Assembly (NCBI GenBank): GCA_963779225.1 | Contig: CAVZWW010000003.1 | Coordinates: forward strand, 1,364,001-1,428,000 | DNA from: CAVPCZ01 sp963779225 | Lineage (GTDB): Bacteria; Bacteroidota; Ignavibacteria; UBA10030; UBA6906 | Direction of reading: 5' to 3' | Length of the DNA stretch: 64,000 bases | Shown here: piece after piece, positions 8,346 to 16,591 of the stretch | How the letters are laid out: each line of letters starts with the position of its first letter | Numbering within the stretch: the stretch's first letter is position 1 | Translations under genes and position numbers: made by a program | The notes under the pieces: generated by a model | What the model was told of the DNA's origin: nothing | The model's database searches: none | What the model saw: only the letters and a program-made list of their open reading frames with translations

Positions 8346-9805
8346 CCTTTCGCGACCAGATCATCGTGTCTGCCGGCAACCTGCGGCGTATGAAACTCCG
8401 CACACTCCTTACCTCCTCAGGAATTGTTGTCGCGATCGCCGCATTCGTGGCGATGCTCTCGTTTGGAGCGGGCAGCCAGCAGAATGTCGAAGGGGAATTC
8501 GAAAAACTCGGGCTCTTATCGATGTTGCAAGTCTCGCCTGCGAGAACGACGAGTTCCCACGATACGGTGAAAGTGCCCCGGCTTGATGATCTTGCTATCG
8601 AGCGCATCTCGGCGGTACACGGAGTGGAACTTGTCTATCCGTATGATACCTTCGATGTCCTTGTGGAGGGAGCGGATACGATACGAACGAGCAAGGCCCA
8701 GGCTCTCCCAGTGGCGGCACTGAAGACCCGGCTCCACGCAAAGGTGGTGGCCGGCAGGCATTTCGAAAGCGACACCGCCAGAGAGATACTCCTCTCGCAG
8801 GGAATTGCGCAGGATTTGGGATTCACCATTCCGGACTCCGCCGTTGGCAAGCGGCTTTTCCTTTCTGTTCGCGTTTCAACTGTTGACAGCGGCCTGTCAT
8901 ACGTGGTGCGGGGCAATGGCGAATTGCTTTCCAGACGTCTCAGACGTGTGAGACTGGATTCCCTGATGCACAGAGGCTACCGTACCCGGATCCTCCGGAC
9001 CGAGGCAAACGAGGCGTTGAGGCGTTTCGTGACCGGTTATCTCGGATCGAAGGAAGCCGTTCGCGATACCGTGTTTGTTGCCGGAATCCGGGAATCCCGA
9101 CGGAACGGACCGATGCGTGGTGAGCCGATAGCGATAACGGTTGGTACTGCGAGACGATTCAGTTCGCGGGGACCTGTGGGAGGCCCGACAGAGTTGTTTG
9201 CGTTGATGAGCAGAGGATCGTTGTTTTCTGAATATGGTACACCGGTTGAGAAGGACTACCCCAATGTCTCCGTCTCTTTCAATCCGCGTGTCCCGTACCG
9301 GCAGGTGAGGGATTCCATCCAGGCGATGGGATTCCGGGTGTTCAGTTTTGCCGAGCAGTTCGAAAACATGCAGCGCTTCTTTCTGTATTTTGATATCGGG
9401 CTCGGTGTTATCGGCATGATCGCGCTTCTGACAGCGTCGTTGGGAATCGTCAACACCATGGTGATGTCGATATCGGAGCGCAGGAGGGAGATCGGGATAC
9501 TGAAATCTCTCGGAGCCGATGACAGCGATGTCCGGCGCCTCTTTCTCGTGGAATCGGGGATCATCGGCCTGATCGGTACGGCGTTCGGCGTCCTGTTCGG
9601 CTGGCTTGCGACCCGGATCCTGGCGGTGATCGCCTCCGTCTATCTCCGGAACCAGGGGCTTCCCGAAATGGAATTCTTTGCGCTGCCCCCGTGGTTGCTG
9701 CTGGTCGCCGTCAGCGTGGGCATCGGCGTCAGCGTTCTTGCGGGTACCTATCCCGCGGTACGCGCCGCGCGGGTTGACCCCGTGCAGGCTCTGAAAGGCG
9801 ATTAG
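8342..9805 (+). CDS. ABC transporter permease, MacB/FtsX family
   Basis: The protein has 487 residues. The ATG at 8342 overlaps the stop of the ATPase gene and gives an N-terminus MTFRDQII typical of MacB-like permeases. One membrane helix lies near residues 20-45. It is followed by a large extracytoplasmic MacB-PCD-like domain of about 290 residues, and then the FtsX module with three helices, containing SISERRREIGILKSLGA and ending AARVDPVQALKGD, both hallmark sequences. It forms the membrane half of the exporter with the preceding ATPase. No periplasmic adaptor (MacA-like) gene is present in the window, so the transported substrate is open. Confidence 0.9.
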   Translation: MTFRDQIIVSAGNLRRMKLRTLLTSSGIVVAIAAFVAMLSFGAGSQQNVEGEFEKLGLLSMLQVSPARTTSSHDTVKVPRLDDLAIERISAVHGVELVYPYDTFDVLVEGADTIRTSKAQALPVAALKTRLHAKVVAGRHFESDTAREILLSQGIAQDLGFTIPDSAVGKRLFLSVRVSTVDSGLSYVVRGNGELLSRRLRRVRLDSLMHRGYRTRILRTEANEALRRFVTGYLGSKEAVRDTVFVAGIRESRRNGPMRGEPIAITVGTARRFSSRGPVGGPTELFALMSRGSLFSEYGTPVEKDYPNVSVSFNPRVPYRQVRDSIQAMGFRVFSFAEQFENMQRFFLYFDIGLGVIGMIALLTASLGIVNTMVMSISERRREIGILKSLGADDSDVRRLFLVESGIIGLIGTAFGVLFGWLATRILAVIASVYLRNQGLPEMEFFALPPWLLLVAVSVGIGVSVLAGTYPAVRAARVDPVQALKGD

Positions 9806-10209
9806 CCGCCCGCGCACCAATATGTGACACTTGTGGTGTTCGCGATATGGATTGTCTATGGTCTGGCGCGCGTGATAATGGAGCTGACGTAACATCAGGC
9901 TGACCGGACCCTGGGTTCAGTCCACCGTTGGCCTGGGGAAATCCCTCACATCGTTCCGTCGTTCACCTCGATCGTCTTGAACCCGACAGGCATCTTCCTG
10001 TCAATCCGGAATTTCTTCTCGACTTTCCCGTCCTTTCGGGAGGTGCCGGTGTGCCATGCTGAGAGAGTACGGAAATGGCCGTTGAAGTCGAAACCGGGCC
10101 CGGACAAGGGGCTGGAAAGAGACCGACTCACTGCAACATCGTTGTCAGAAATTGCGTATAATATATGATATCTCATCAACCACCACTTCTCACTAATCTC
10201 AGGGAACTC
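9806..10209. other. Intergenic region, no supported gene
   Basis: No convincing gene is seen. A TATAAT hexamer lies at 10157-10162, about 48 bases before the M16 peptidase start, but no -35 element sits at the normal distance. A minus-strand reading frame from about 10168 to 9946 looks mildly protein-like and was not accepted. Confidence 0.5.
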
Positions 10210-11553
10210 ATGAAGATCATCTGCCTTCTTGTGGGCGCAGGTGTGCTGATGGGTGTGTCCCATGCGATGGGGGCAGACCGAATTCTTCCCTATCCCATCC
10301 ACACCCACCGGCTTGCTAACGGCCTCAACGTGGTGACTGTTCCGTTTGACAGTCCGGGTCTTGCCGCCTTCTATATTGTGGTCCGCGCCGGATCACGGAA
10401 TGAGGTGGAGAAAGGCGTCACAGGCTTTGCCCACTTCTTTGAACACATGATGTTCCGGGGGACCGATGCATACCCCACGGAGAAATACACCGAGGTGCTG
10501 AAATCAACGGGGGCGTCGGCAAATGCCAACACGTCAAACGACCGGACGATGTACCATATGACCGGCAACGCGGACAAGCTGGAGGTGATGTTCGAGCTGG
10601 AAGCAGACCGCTTCATGAATCTCCACTACGCCCTGCATGATTTCAAGACGGAAGCGGGGGCTGTAAAGGGTGAATACACGAAGAACTACGCGAGCCCCTA
10701 TCAGAAGTTGTATGAGATGACCATGAACAGGGCGTTCGACGTACATCCATACAAGCACACCACGATGGGTTTTTTCGAAGACATCGTGGATATGCCGAAT
10801 CAGTATGAGTACTCCCGGACATTCTTCCAGCGGTTTTACCGTCCGGAGTACAGCACCATCGTGGTGGTGGGCGATGTCACGCCGGAAAAGGTCAACGGCC
10901 TTGCACAGAAATACTTCGGTTCCTGGAAGGCCGGCTCCTATACGGCCGAAATCCCGGCCGAGCCGCCGCAGAAGGAGACGCGGTTTGTGCATCTCCAGAC
11001 CGGCGATGTCCCCCCGCTTCTGGCCCTGCATTACAAAGGGCCCGCGCTCAAGGACACCGAAATCGACATGCCCGCCCTCGACGTGATGAGCACCATCCTT
11101 TTCTCCTCCAGCTCGCCACTTTTCAAGAAGCTCGTCGTGGACGAGCGCAAGGCCCGGTTCATCGGGGGCGGGGCGATGGATTCCCACGATCCAAACCTCT
11201 TCTCGATCCAGGCTTCCCTTATCAAGAAGGAGGATATGCAGTATGTGAAGGACGAAATCGTGAAGGCGATCGAAGACCTCAAAGCCAACGGCGTCGGAGA
11301 ACAGCTCCTGGCGAACACCAAATCGAACCTGAAGTACGGCTTCGCCATGCGCATCGATAATCCCGATGCCGTGGCAAACACGCTGTGCCACTACATCGCG
11401 CTGACAGGGGACCCCGAGACCGTGAACAGGATCTATGCACTCTATGATAAGATCACGACGAAGGATTTGAGGAAGATTGCGGCAAGATACTTCACTCCGG
11501 CCGCCCTCACGATCGCAACCATCTCCGCCGACGCGGAAGGGGGTGTCCGATGA
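10210..11553 (+). CDS. M16 family zinc metallopeptidase, catalytic subunit
   Basis: This 447-residue protein has a signal peptide (MKIICLLVGAGVLMGVSHAMG). The inverted zinc motif HFFEH is at residues 75-79, and the third ligand glutamate is at 155 (KGEYTKNY), the spacing expected for pitrilysin/processing-peptidase M16 enzymes. The second, inactive M16 domain covers about residues 210-430. The enzyme would degrade peptides in the periplasm or at the cell surface. The ATG at 10210 was preferred to an upstream in-frame start because it opens directly on the signal peptide. It overlaps the next gene by 4 bases (ATGA), and the two probably form a heterodimer. Confidence 0.9.
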   Translation: MKIICLLVGAGVLMGVSHAMGADRILPYPIHTHRLANGLNVVTVPFDSPGLAAFYIVVRAGSRNEVEKGVTGFAHFFEHMMFRGTDAYPTEKYTEVLKSTGASANANTSNDRTMYHMTGNADKLEVMFELEADRFMNLHYALHDFKTEAGAVKGEYTKNYASPYQKLYEMTMNRAFDVHPYKHTTMGFFEDIVDMPNQYEYSRTFFQRFYRPEYSTIVVVGDVTPEKVNGLAQKYFGSWKAGSYTAEIPAEPPQKETRFVHLQTGDVPPLLALHYKGPALKDTEIDMPALDVMSTILFSSSSPLFKKLVVDERKARFIGGGAMDSHDPNLFSIQASLIKKEDMQYVKDEIVKAIEDLKANGVGEQLLANTKSNLKYGFAMRIDNPDAVANTLCHYIALTGDPETVNRIYALYDKITTKDLRKIAARYFTPAALTIATISADAEGGVR

Positions 11554-13088
11554 AAACGCTCATACTCGCCATGGCGCTTGCGTATGCCATCCCCGCACTG
11601 GGGCAGGAATTCGTAGAGCTCAAGCTCCCGCAGTCCAGCAAAGTCGTCGTGAAGCTGATGTTCCGGAACGGTTCCATTTGCGATCCCAAAGGGAAAGAGG
11701 GGCTCACATATCTCACCGCCTCTCTGGTCGCTCAGGGGGGGACGGCGGACATGAGCTTCAGTCAGATACAGGACGCTATTTACCCGATGGCGGCGAACTA
11801 CGGCGTCTCGGCGGACAAGGAGGTGTGCGTCTTTACCTTTGAGGTCCACCGTGACTGGCTTAAGAAGTTCTACCCCATCCTGCGGGGGTTGATACTGACG
11901 CCGTCTTTTGCCGACCAGGACTTCCAGCGCATCAAGGTGAATCAGCAGACATATGTGGATCAGGTGATCCGGGCCTCGTCGGATGAGGAATACAGCAAGA
12001 TGGCGCTGGACGACCTTTTGTTCCGCGGCACGAACTACCAGCACATGAAGCAGGGAACATCGGCCGGCGTGAAGGCCATCACGCTCGACGATGTCCGGAA
12101 GCATTATGCCGAGTTCTTCACACGATCGAACCTGATGATCGGTGTGGCCGGGGGATATGACGACGCCTTCCCGGCGAAGCTCAAGGAGGATATGGCGAAG
12201 CTGCCGGGGACAAAACCTATCGTTCCGAAGCCGGGAGCCGCACGGACTCCTTCCGGCATCGAAGTAGAGATCGTGGCCAAGGACGATGCGTTCGGGTCGG
12301 CGATTTTTACCGGCGTACCACTTGACCTGACGCGCGCAAGCGACGAATTTCCGGCGCTCATGGTGGCTAACTCGTACCTGGGGGAACATCGAAAGTCGTA
12401 CTCCAAGCTGTACCATGAGATCCGTGCCAACCGCTCGATGAACTACGGGGACTACTCCTACATCGAATGGTATGAGAACGGCGGCGGCAACATGCTTCCA
12501 CCCCCGGGTGTCCCGCGCACCTCCAACTACTTCGCCATCTGGATCCGGCCGGTACAGATCGCGGCCCAGCTCCGTAAGCAATACCCGGAACTGGCGGATG
12601 TGAAGGTCGGCCACGCTCACTTCGCACTCCGGATGGCCCTTCACGAACTCGGGGCGCTCGTGTCGCAGGGGATGACGGAGGAGCAATTCCAGACCACGCG
12701 TACGTTTCTCCAGAGCTATGTGAAGCTCTATGTTCAGACCCCCTCCGACCGGCTCGGCTATCTGATGGATTCCAGGGTATACGGGAGGAAGGACTATATC
12801 AGTGATCTGGGTACCCGTCTTGCTGCGCTCACGCGGGAGGATGTCAATCGCGCGATCAAGAAGTACTGGGCTCCCGAAAAGATGTTTGTTGCGATTGTGA
12901 CCGGCACAAGCGAGGCAGAGGCGCTCGCGAAGAGTCTACGGGAAAACCAGCCCTCTCCGATGAGCTACTCCAACGTGGTGAAGGCCGGGCTGGCGGCGGA
13001 GGTGCGGGAGAAGGACGCGGTGGTGGAGAAGCTGCCCATGAAGGTGACGACGGTGAAGATTGTGCAGTCCAAGGACACGTTCCGGTAA
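11550..13088 (+). CDS. M16 family peptidase-like protein, non-catalytic partner
   Basis: This 512-residue exported protein starts with the signal peptide MKTLILAMALAYAIPALG. It has the M16 fold (for example the segment around FTFEVHRDWLKKFYPILRG and the HYAEFFTRSNLMIGVAGG stretch), but the position of the HxxEH motif reads GLTYLTASLVAQGG, so the zinc ligands are absent. In processing peptidases and in several bacterial M16 pairs the inactive subunit supplies substrate binding. The 4-base overlap with the active gene upstream supports a two-subunit enzyme. A terminator follows 35 bases after the stop. Confidence 0.85.
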   Translation: MKTLILAMALAYAIPALGQEFVELKLPQSSKVVVKLMFRNGSICDPKGKEGLTYLTASLVAQGGTADMSFSQIQDAIYPMAANYGVSADKEVCVFTFEVHRDWLKKFYPILRGLILTPSFADQDFQRIKVNQQTYVDQVIRASSDEEYSKMALDDLLFRGTNYQHMKQGTSAGVKAITLDDVRKHYAEFFTRSNLMIGVAGGYDDAFPAKLKEDMAKLPGTKPIVPKPGAARTPSGIEVEIVAKDDAFGSAIFTGVPLDLTRASDEFPALMVANSYLGEHRKSYSKLYHEIRANRSMNYGDYSYIEWYENGGGNMLPPPGVPRTSNYFAIWIRPVQIAAQLRKQYPELADVKVGHAHFALRMALHELGALVSQGMTEEQFQTTRTFLQSYVKLYVQTPSDRLGYLMDSRVYGRKDYISDLGTRLAALTREDVNRAIKKYWAPEKMFVAIVTGTSEAEALAKSLRENQPSPMSYSNVVKAGLAAEVREKDAVVEKLPMKVTTVKIVQSKDTFR

Positions 13089-13123
13089 GTCTGTCCATCG
13101 GCTGACACGTGCGGAGAACAAGG

Positions 13124-13161
13124 GGCTGTCCCCGTGGTGTCTGGGGCAGCCTCTTTCTTTT
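13124..13161 (+). terminator. Rho-independent terminator after the M16 pair
   Basis: GGCTG-T-CCCC pairs with GGGGCAGCC across a 9-base loop (one bulged T), followed by the T-rich tract TCTTTCTTTT. Confidence 0.78.
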
Positions 13162-13220
13162 CCGGGGAGACGACACAGGAGGTGGAATGCGGGTAATGAT
13201 CAGCGGGTCTCATCCCCGGC

Positions 13221-13249
13221 TTGACAATGCCCCTTGTCTGCCTTACCAT
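13221..13249 (+). promoter_or_regulatory. Sigma-70-like promoter
   Basis: A perfect TTGACA (13221-13226) and TACCAT (13244-13249) are spaced by 17 bases, 114 bases before the HD-CBS-HEPN gene. The -10 element is weak (4 of 6). Confidence 0.42.
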
Positions 13250-13363
13250 GTCACACGGAGCGCGCGGGGAGAGATCTGAAGGCCGCACCGTTATCCGTGG
13301 GGCAGAGCATCCCGTGGTCTGATTTGCACAGCTCCCCACCGAACCTCCTCCATTCGGGATCCC

Positions 13364-14716
13364 ATGAGCGAACTCGTACAGAATGCAGTTGCGTATGCCA
13401 CACAAGCGCACCGGCGGATCAACCAACTGCGGCGATACTCCGGCCAGCCGTATGAAGTACATTTGAAGGCGGTGGCGGAACTTGTGGAATCGGTCATCGA
13501 CGATCCGGAAATGATCGCCGCTGCCTGGCTCCATGATGTGGTGGAGGATACACCCGCCACGGTTGAGGACATTGAGCGGACATTTGGGAGCAGGGTTGGC
13601 GCGCTCGTGATGGAGCTGACGGACGTGAGCCGCCCGAGCGATGGCAACCGGAGCGCGCGGGTGAAGATCTACCGTGAGCACCTTTCCACGTCATCGGTAC
13701 GGGCAAAGACCATCAAGCTTGCCGACCTGATTGACAACTGCCGGGATATCGTACGTCATGATCCCCGGTTCGCGCCGGTTTATCTCACAGAAATGGCTGC
13801 TTTGCTCGATGTCCTCTCCGACGGCGACCCGCGATTGTACGGGAAAGCGCGGAAAGTCCTCGGCGAATCGTCAGAGCGGCTCGGACTCGGCGGGACCGGC
13901 GAGTCGATCCAGGCTCCGGAAGGAGATTGGGGGGAACTCGACCGCGCGCTCGTGCAGAAGCATGCCAGAACGGTCGAGATCTTTGCCAGGACATTCTCCG
14001 CGGAAGATCTTGCTGAGCCATTCCGGTTTTTCGACCGGGGTATTCCCGCCGGGGAAATGGTGAACACCATGACGGAGGGGAATGTGATAGCGGCTGGTGT
14101 GCGCGAAGAGGGTGAAGTCTCAGCCTATGTACTCCTGCGCGACCTGGAAAAGGGGAACAGGCCGGATCCGCAGAGACGAATCGTGGGCAATCAGATCGTG
14201 GGATCCGGGGCCTCTCTCGCCGATGTGATCGAAGTGCTTACCCGTCACGACTACTGCTTTGTCCGATCCCCGGGAAACCTGACGGGAGTGATCGCCCGCG
14301 CGGACCTTCAGAAGCCGGTTGCGCGGATGTGGCTCTTCGGGATTATCACTCTTCTGGAGATGTATTTTACAGAGAAGATCCACACGCTCTGGCCGGACGG
14401 GTCGTGGGTGAAATTGGTGACCCCCCGTCGCCTGGCGGCAGCGGATCAGGTGCGGAACGAAAGGCTCCGGCGGGACCAGCCGTGCCGGTTGATCGACTGC
14501 CTCCAGCTGGCCGACAAGGGGGAGCTTCTGCTTCAAAACCCCTCGCAGCTGGCCGCGTTCGGATTTGAAACCCGGGGCGCCGCGAAGCGGGTTATGAAGG
14601 ACATTCAATCCTTGCGCAACAACCTTGCCCACGCACAGGATATCGTCGTTCACGACTGGCCTCAGATCGTGAGGCTGGCGAGGCGGGTGGAAGGGATGTA
14701 CCGCATGACGTCGTGA
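13364..14716 (+). CDS. HD-type alarmone hydrolase-like domain fused to CBS-like and HEPN-like domains
   Basis: Of 450 residues, 1-190 resemble the (p)ppGpp hydrolase (MESH1/SpoT HD) fold: H33, H57-D58 with E61-D62 (LHDVVEDT) and D121-N125 (KLADLIDN). About 205-330 look like a CBS pair, with the phrase LTGVIARADLQKPVARMWLF. The C-terminus (about 340-450) is helical and ends with RNNLAH (R418, H423), the Rx4H motif of HEPN ribonuclease/toxin-like domains. The HD part would hydrolyse an alarmone or another nucleotide; CBS domains commonly sense adenine nucleotides; HEPN domains often cleave RNA. How the parts cooperate is inference. The synthetase and TGS/ACT parts of RelA/SpoT are absent. The gene stands alone between a terminator and the ompA-like gene. 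Confidence 0.72.
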   Translation: MSELVQNAVAYATQAHRRINQLRRYSGQPYEVHLKAVAELVESVIDDPEMIAAAWLHDVVEDTPATVEDIERTFGSRVGALVMELTDVSRPSDGNRSARVKIYREHLSTSSVRAKTIKLADLIDNCRDIVRHDPRFAPVYLTEMAALLDVLSDGDPRLYGKARKVLGESSERLGLGGTGESIQAPEGDWGELDRALVQKHARTVEIFARTFSAEDLAEPFRFFDRGIPAGEMVNTMTEGNVIAAGVREEGEVSAYVLLRDLEKGNRPDPQRRIVGNQIVGSGASLADVIEVLTRHDYCFVRSPGNLTGVIARADLQKPVARMWLFGIITLLEMYFTEKIHTLWPDGSWVKLVTPRRLAAADQVRNERLRRDQPCRLIDCLQLADKGELLLQNPSQLAAFGFETRGAAKRVMKDIQSLRNNLAHAQDIVVHDWPQIVRLARRVEGMYRMTS

Positions 14717-14852
14717 TATCTGTCTCTTCATTGTCGTCCTCCGGGAGGGAGCCGGGCCTATACACCATGGAATTCTTTTTCCAGGCTCTTGCAGAATTAC
14801 GAAAAACCGTCACAAGGGGTTCACTCGAACTTGACTTCCAATCCCGACCGGC

Positions 14853-14881
14853 TTGACTCTTACCGGCAGACGAATTAGATT
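14853..14881 (+). promoter_or_regulatory. Sigma-70-like promoter
   Basis: TTGACT (14853-14858) and TAGATT (14876-14881) are 17 bases apart, 116 bases before the OmpA/MotB-like gene. The spacing to the start matches the other promoter candidates at 4035 and 13221. Confidence 0.5.
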
Positions 14882-14997
14882 GCCGGCAGAGATGCAGGAC
14901 TGTTGTCGGACAGTGAGGATGCAAACGGCTCCCGGCGCGCCCTGAGCGTTATGAACCACGACTCTCACATCACCTCTCAACAATAGGAGAACCTGCC

Positions 14998-15714
14998 ATG
15001 AAGATCACGGCAATTATCGTTGCTGTCGTTGCCGTCCTGCTGGCCGCAGCAACATGGTACTTCCATTCCGAGGCCACAACGGCACAAAAAGAAAGAGATG
15101 AATTGAATAACGGGCGCGAGGAGCTGATGTTGCGTGTCAGCAACCTCGAACAGGAAAAAGCTGAAGTGACAAACAGACTGGCATCACAGATTGCGAGCCT
15201 GTCCAAGGAAAAAGAGGAGGAACTCAATCGTCTTCGATCAACGTACGATACCCTCGTCACGAACCTCAAAGGCGAAATCGAGCAAGGGGAGATCACCATC
15301 ACCAAAATGGCTGACCGGCTCTCGGTGAGCATGGTTGACAAAATCCTCTTCTCATCGGGGGAGGCGGAGATTACCCTCGAGGGGATCAAGGTTCTCCAGC
15401 GCGTCGGGGATATTCTGAAGAATACACAGAACAAGATTGTACGCGTGGAGGGTCATACGGACAATGTTCCAATCAGTTCCGCGTTGACCGAGAAATTTCG
15501 CACAAACTGGGAGCTCTCAACCGCCCGCGCCACCAATGTCGTTCGATTCCTTCAGGATAAGGTGGGAATCGATCCAGCGCGCCTTGAGGCGGTCGGACTT
15601 TCGGAGTTTCATCCGGTTGCCTCCAACTCCACTCCGGCCGGCAGGAGCCAGAACCGGCGCATTGAACTTGCACTATTGCCTGACCTCCGGACACTCCCGC
15701 GTGCCGCGGAGTGA
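14998..15714 (+). CDS. OmpA/MotB-like peptidoglycan-binding protein with coiled coil
   Basis: This 238-residue protein has one N-terminal membrane helix (about 3-22) with no clear cleavage site. A charged coiled coil (about 28-105) follows, and then an OmpA_C domain (about 115-225) containing FSSGEAEITLEG, VEGHTDNVPI and SNSTPAGRSQNRRIEL. The HTDNVPI phrase with the later NRRIEL is the peptidoglycan-binding signature and is especially like MotB/TolR-type proteins. It probably tethers an inner-membrane assembly to the cell wall. There is no MotA/ExbB partner nearby, so a stator role is unsupported. The ATG is preceded by ATAGGAG. Confidence 0.88.
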   Translation: MKITAIIVAVVAVLLAAATWYFHSEATTAQKERDELNNGREELMLRVSNLEQEKAEVTNRLASQIASLSKEKEEELNRLRSTYDTLVTNLKGEIEQGEITITKMADRLSVSMVDKILFSSGEAEITLEGIKVLQRVGDILKNTQNKIVRVEGHTDNVPISSALTEKFRTNWELSTARATNVVRFLQDKVGIDPARLEAVGLSEFHPVASNSTPAGRSQNRRIELALLPDLRTLPRAAE

Positions 15715-16164
15715 ATCTCTGCGGGGATCGCATTGTTCAGATGCTTTCGGGATGGCCGGTGATTGTCACGTTCGTATCGATGACAGTAGCGATTGGTTTA
15801 CCTGCCATCCTGCAGAGGCGATTGTGCTCCGAAGATCCGAAGAACACAATTGACTTCGCCGTCTCATTTCCGTACCATCATCACCATGAAACCGCTTTTT
15901 TGGGGCCGGCATGGCGGGCCCGTGCCCGGCCCGGGCCCGAAACGACTTTCCGTGAGTCATTAGAAGGAAGAAAAGGGTCGCTGTTAAGGCAACAATAGAT
16001 TCGTCATTCCGAACCGGCCTTTTTCTGTCACCTACGATCCGGTGACGCGTCAGGCAAGAGTCTTCTTCATCGTAAATCAGAACAGCAGCATTGATCCTGC
16101 CAACGACAATGTTGGTGCAACACCGAAGGGAGCGAGAGAGTGCTCCTGCGGCGTTGGTGGACAG
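15715..16164. other. Intergenic region, nothing recognised
   Basis: About 450 bases contain no frame with coding character and no recognised RNA or repeat. The stretch ends at the promoter-like site at 16165. Confidence 0.5.
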
Positions 16165-16193
16165 TTGCACCAAAGGCCCGGACAACATATATT
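16165..16193 (+). promoter_or_regulatory. Sigma-70-like promoter
   Basis: TTGCAC (16165-16170) and TATATT (16188-16193) are 17 bases apart, 108 bases before the short gene at 16302 and upstream of the PLP decarboxylase gene. Confidence 0.5.
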
Positions 16194-16301
16194 ACATGCT
16201 CAAGAGTTGGCCTGTTCTTATCACAATCCGGATTCTCCCACGGAATTCGAGCGAGTCGACAGGTCCATGTAGCTGCAGCACACGAACCCGGGCTTTCACG
16301 A

Positions 16302-16502
16302 ATGACCGATCAACTCTGGACCGAAGATTTCCTTAACCGGCTCCGGACTGAATCCGATCCCCCCGCCGATGAGACCCTCCGCCTCATCATCGTGAGTACA
16401 TTTCCCGTCCTGGCCGATTTCTTTCAAAGAACCGGCAATTTTCCGGCTAACGTTGTGTCCGAAGTCAAGTCGATAAATGATCCTGCAACTGCTGGAGCTT
16501 GA
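16302..16502 (+). pseudogene. Short hypothetical frame, possibly a truncated oxygenase (MpaB/DUF2236-like) remnant
   Basis: The frame gives 66 residues beginning MTDQLWTEDFLNRLR and followed by SDPPADETLRLI. This order (aromatic, FL..R, DP.AD) resembles the first 40 residues of MpaB/DUF2236 oxygenases, but the protein stops long before the catalytic part. A promoter-like site 108 bases upstream could drive it together with the decarboxylase gene. It may be a decayed gene or a genuine small protein; the resemblance is weak. Confidence 0.3.
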
Positions 16503-16591
16503 CTGAAGCAGGGTGCATCTTTCAGCCGATAGGTAGTTTCAGTGGCAAGGGAGTCTACGATGCGTCTTTGTTCCACGATACCGGAGAGTTC

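Noticed and set aside
8897..9895. 332-codon minus-strand open frame
   Set aside because: It is the complement of the MacB/FtsX-like permease gene and has no family-like motifs or ribosome binding site; the plus-strand product is unambiguous.
10030..10080. CTGAGA resembling a TPP riboswitch box
   Set aside because: The second conserved block (ACCUGA...GGNUAAU) is absent and the downstream gene is a peptidase.
9946..10168. Minus-strand frame with a protein-like end (KKFRIDRKMPVGFKTIEV)
   Set aside because: No family is recognised, no good start or ribosome binding site, and the longer frame overlaps the M16 gene. Kept only as a remark.
11442..12686. 414-codon minus-strand open frame
   Set aside because: It lies opposite the inactive M16 gene; composition is that of a GC-rich shadow frame.
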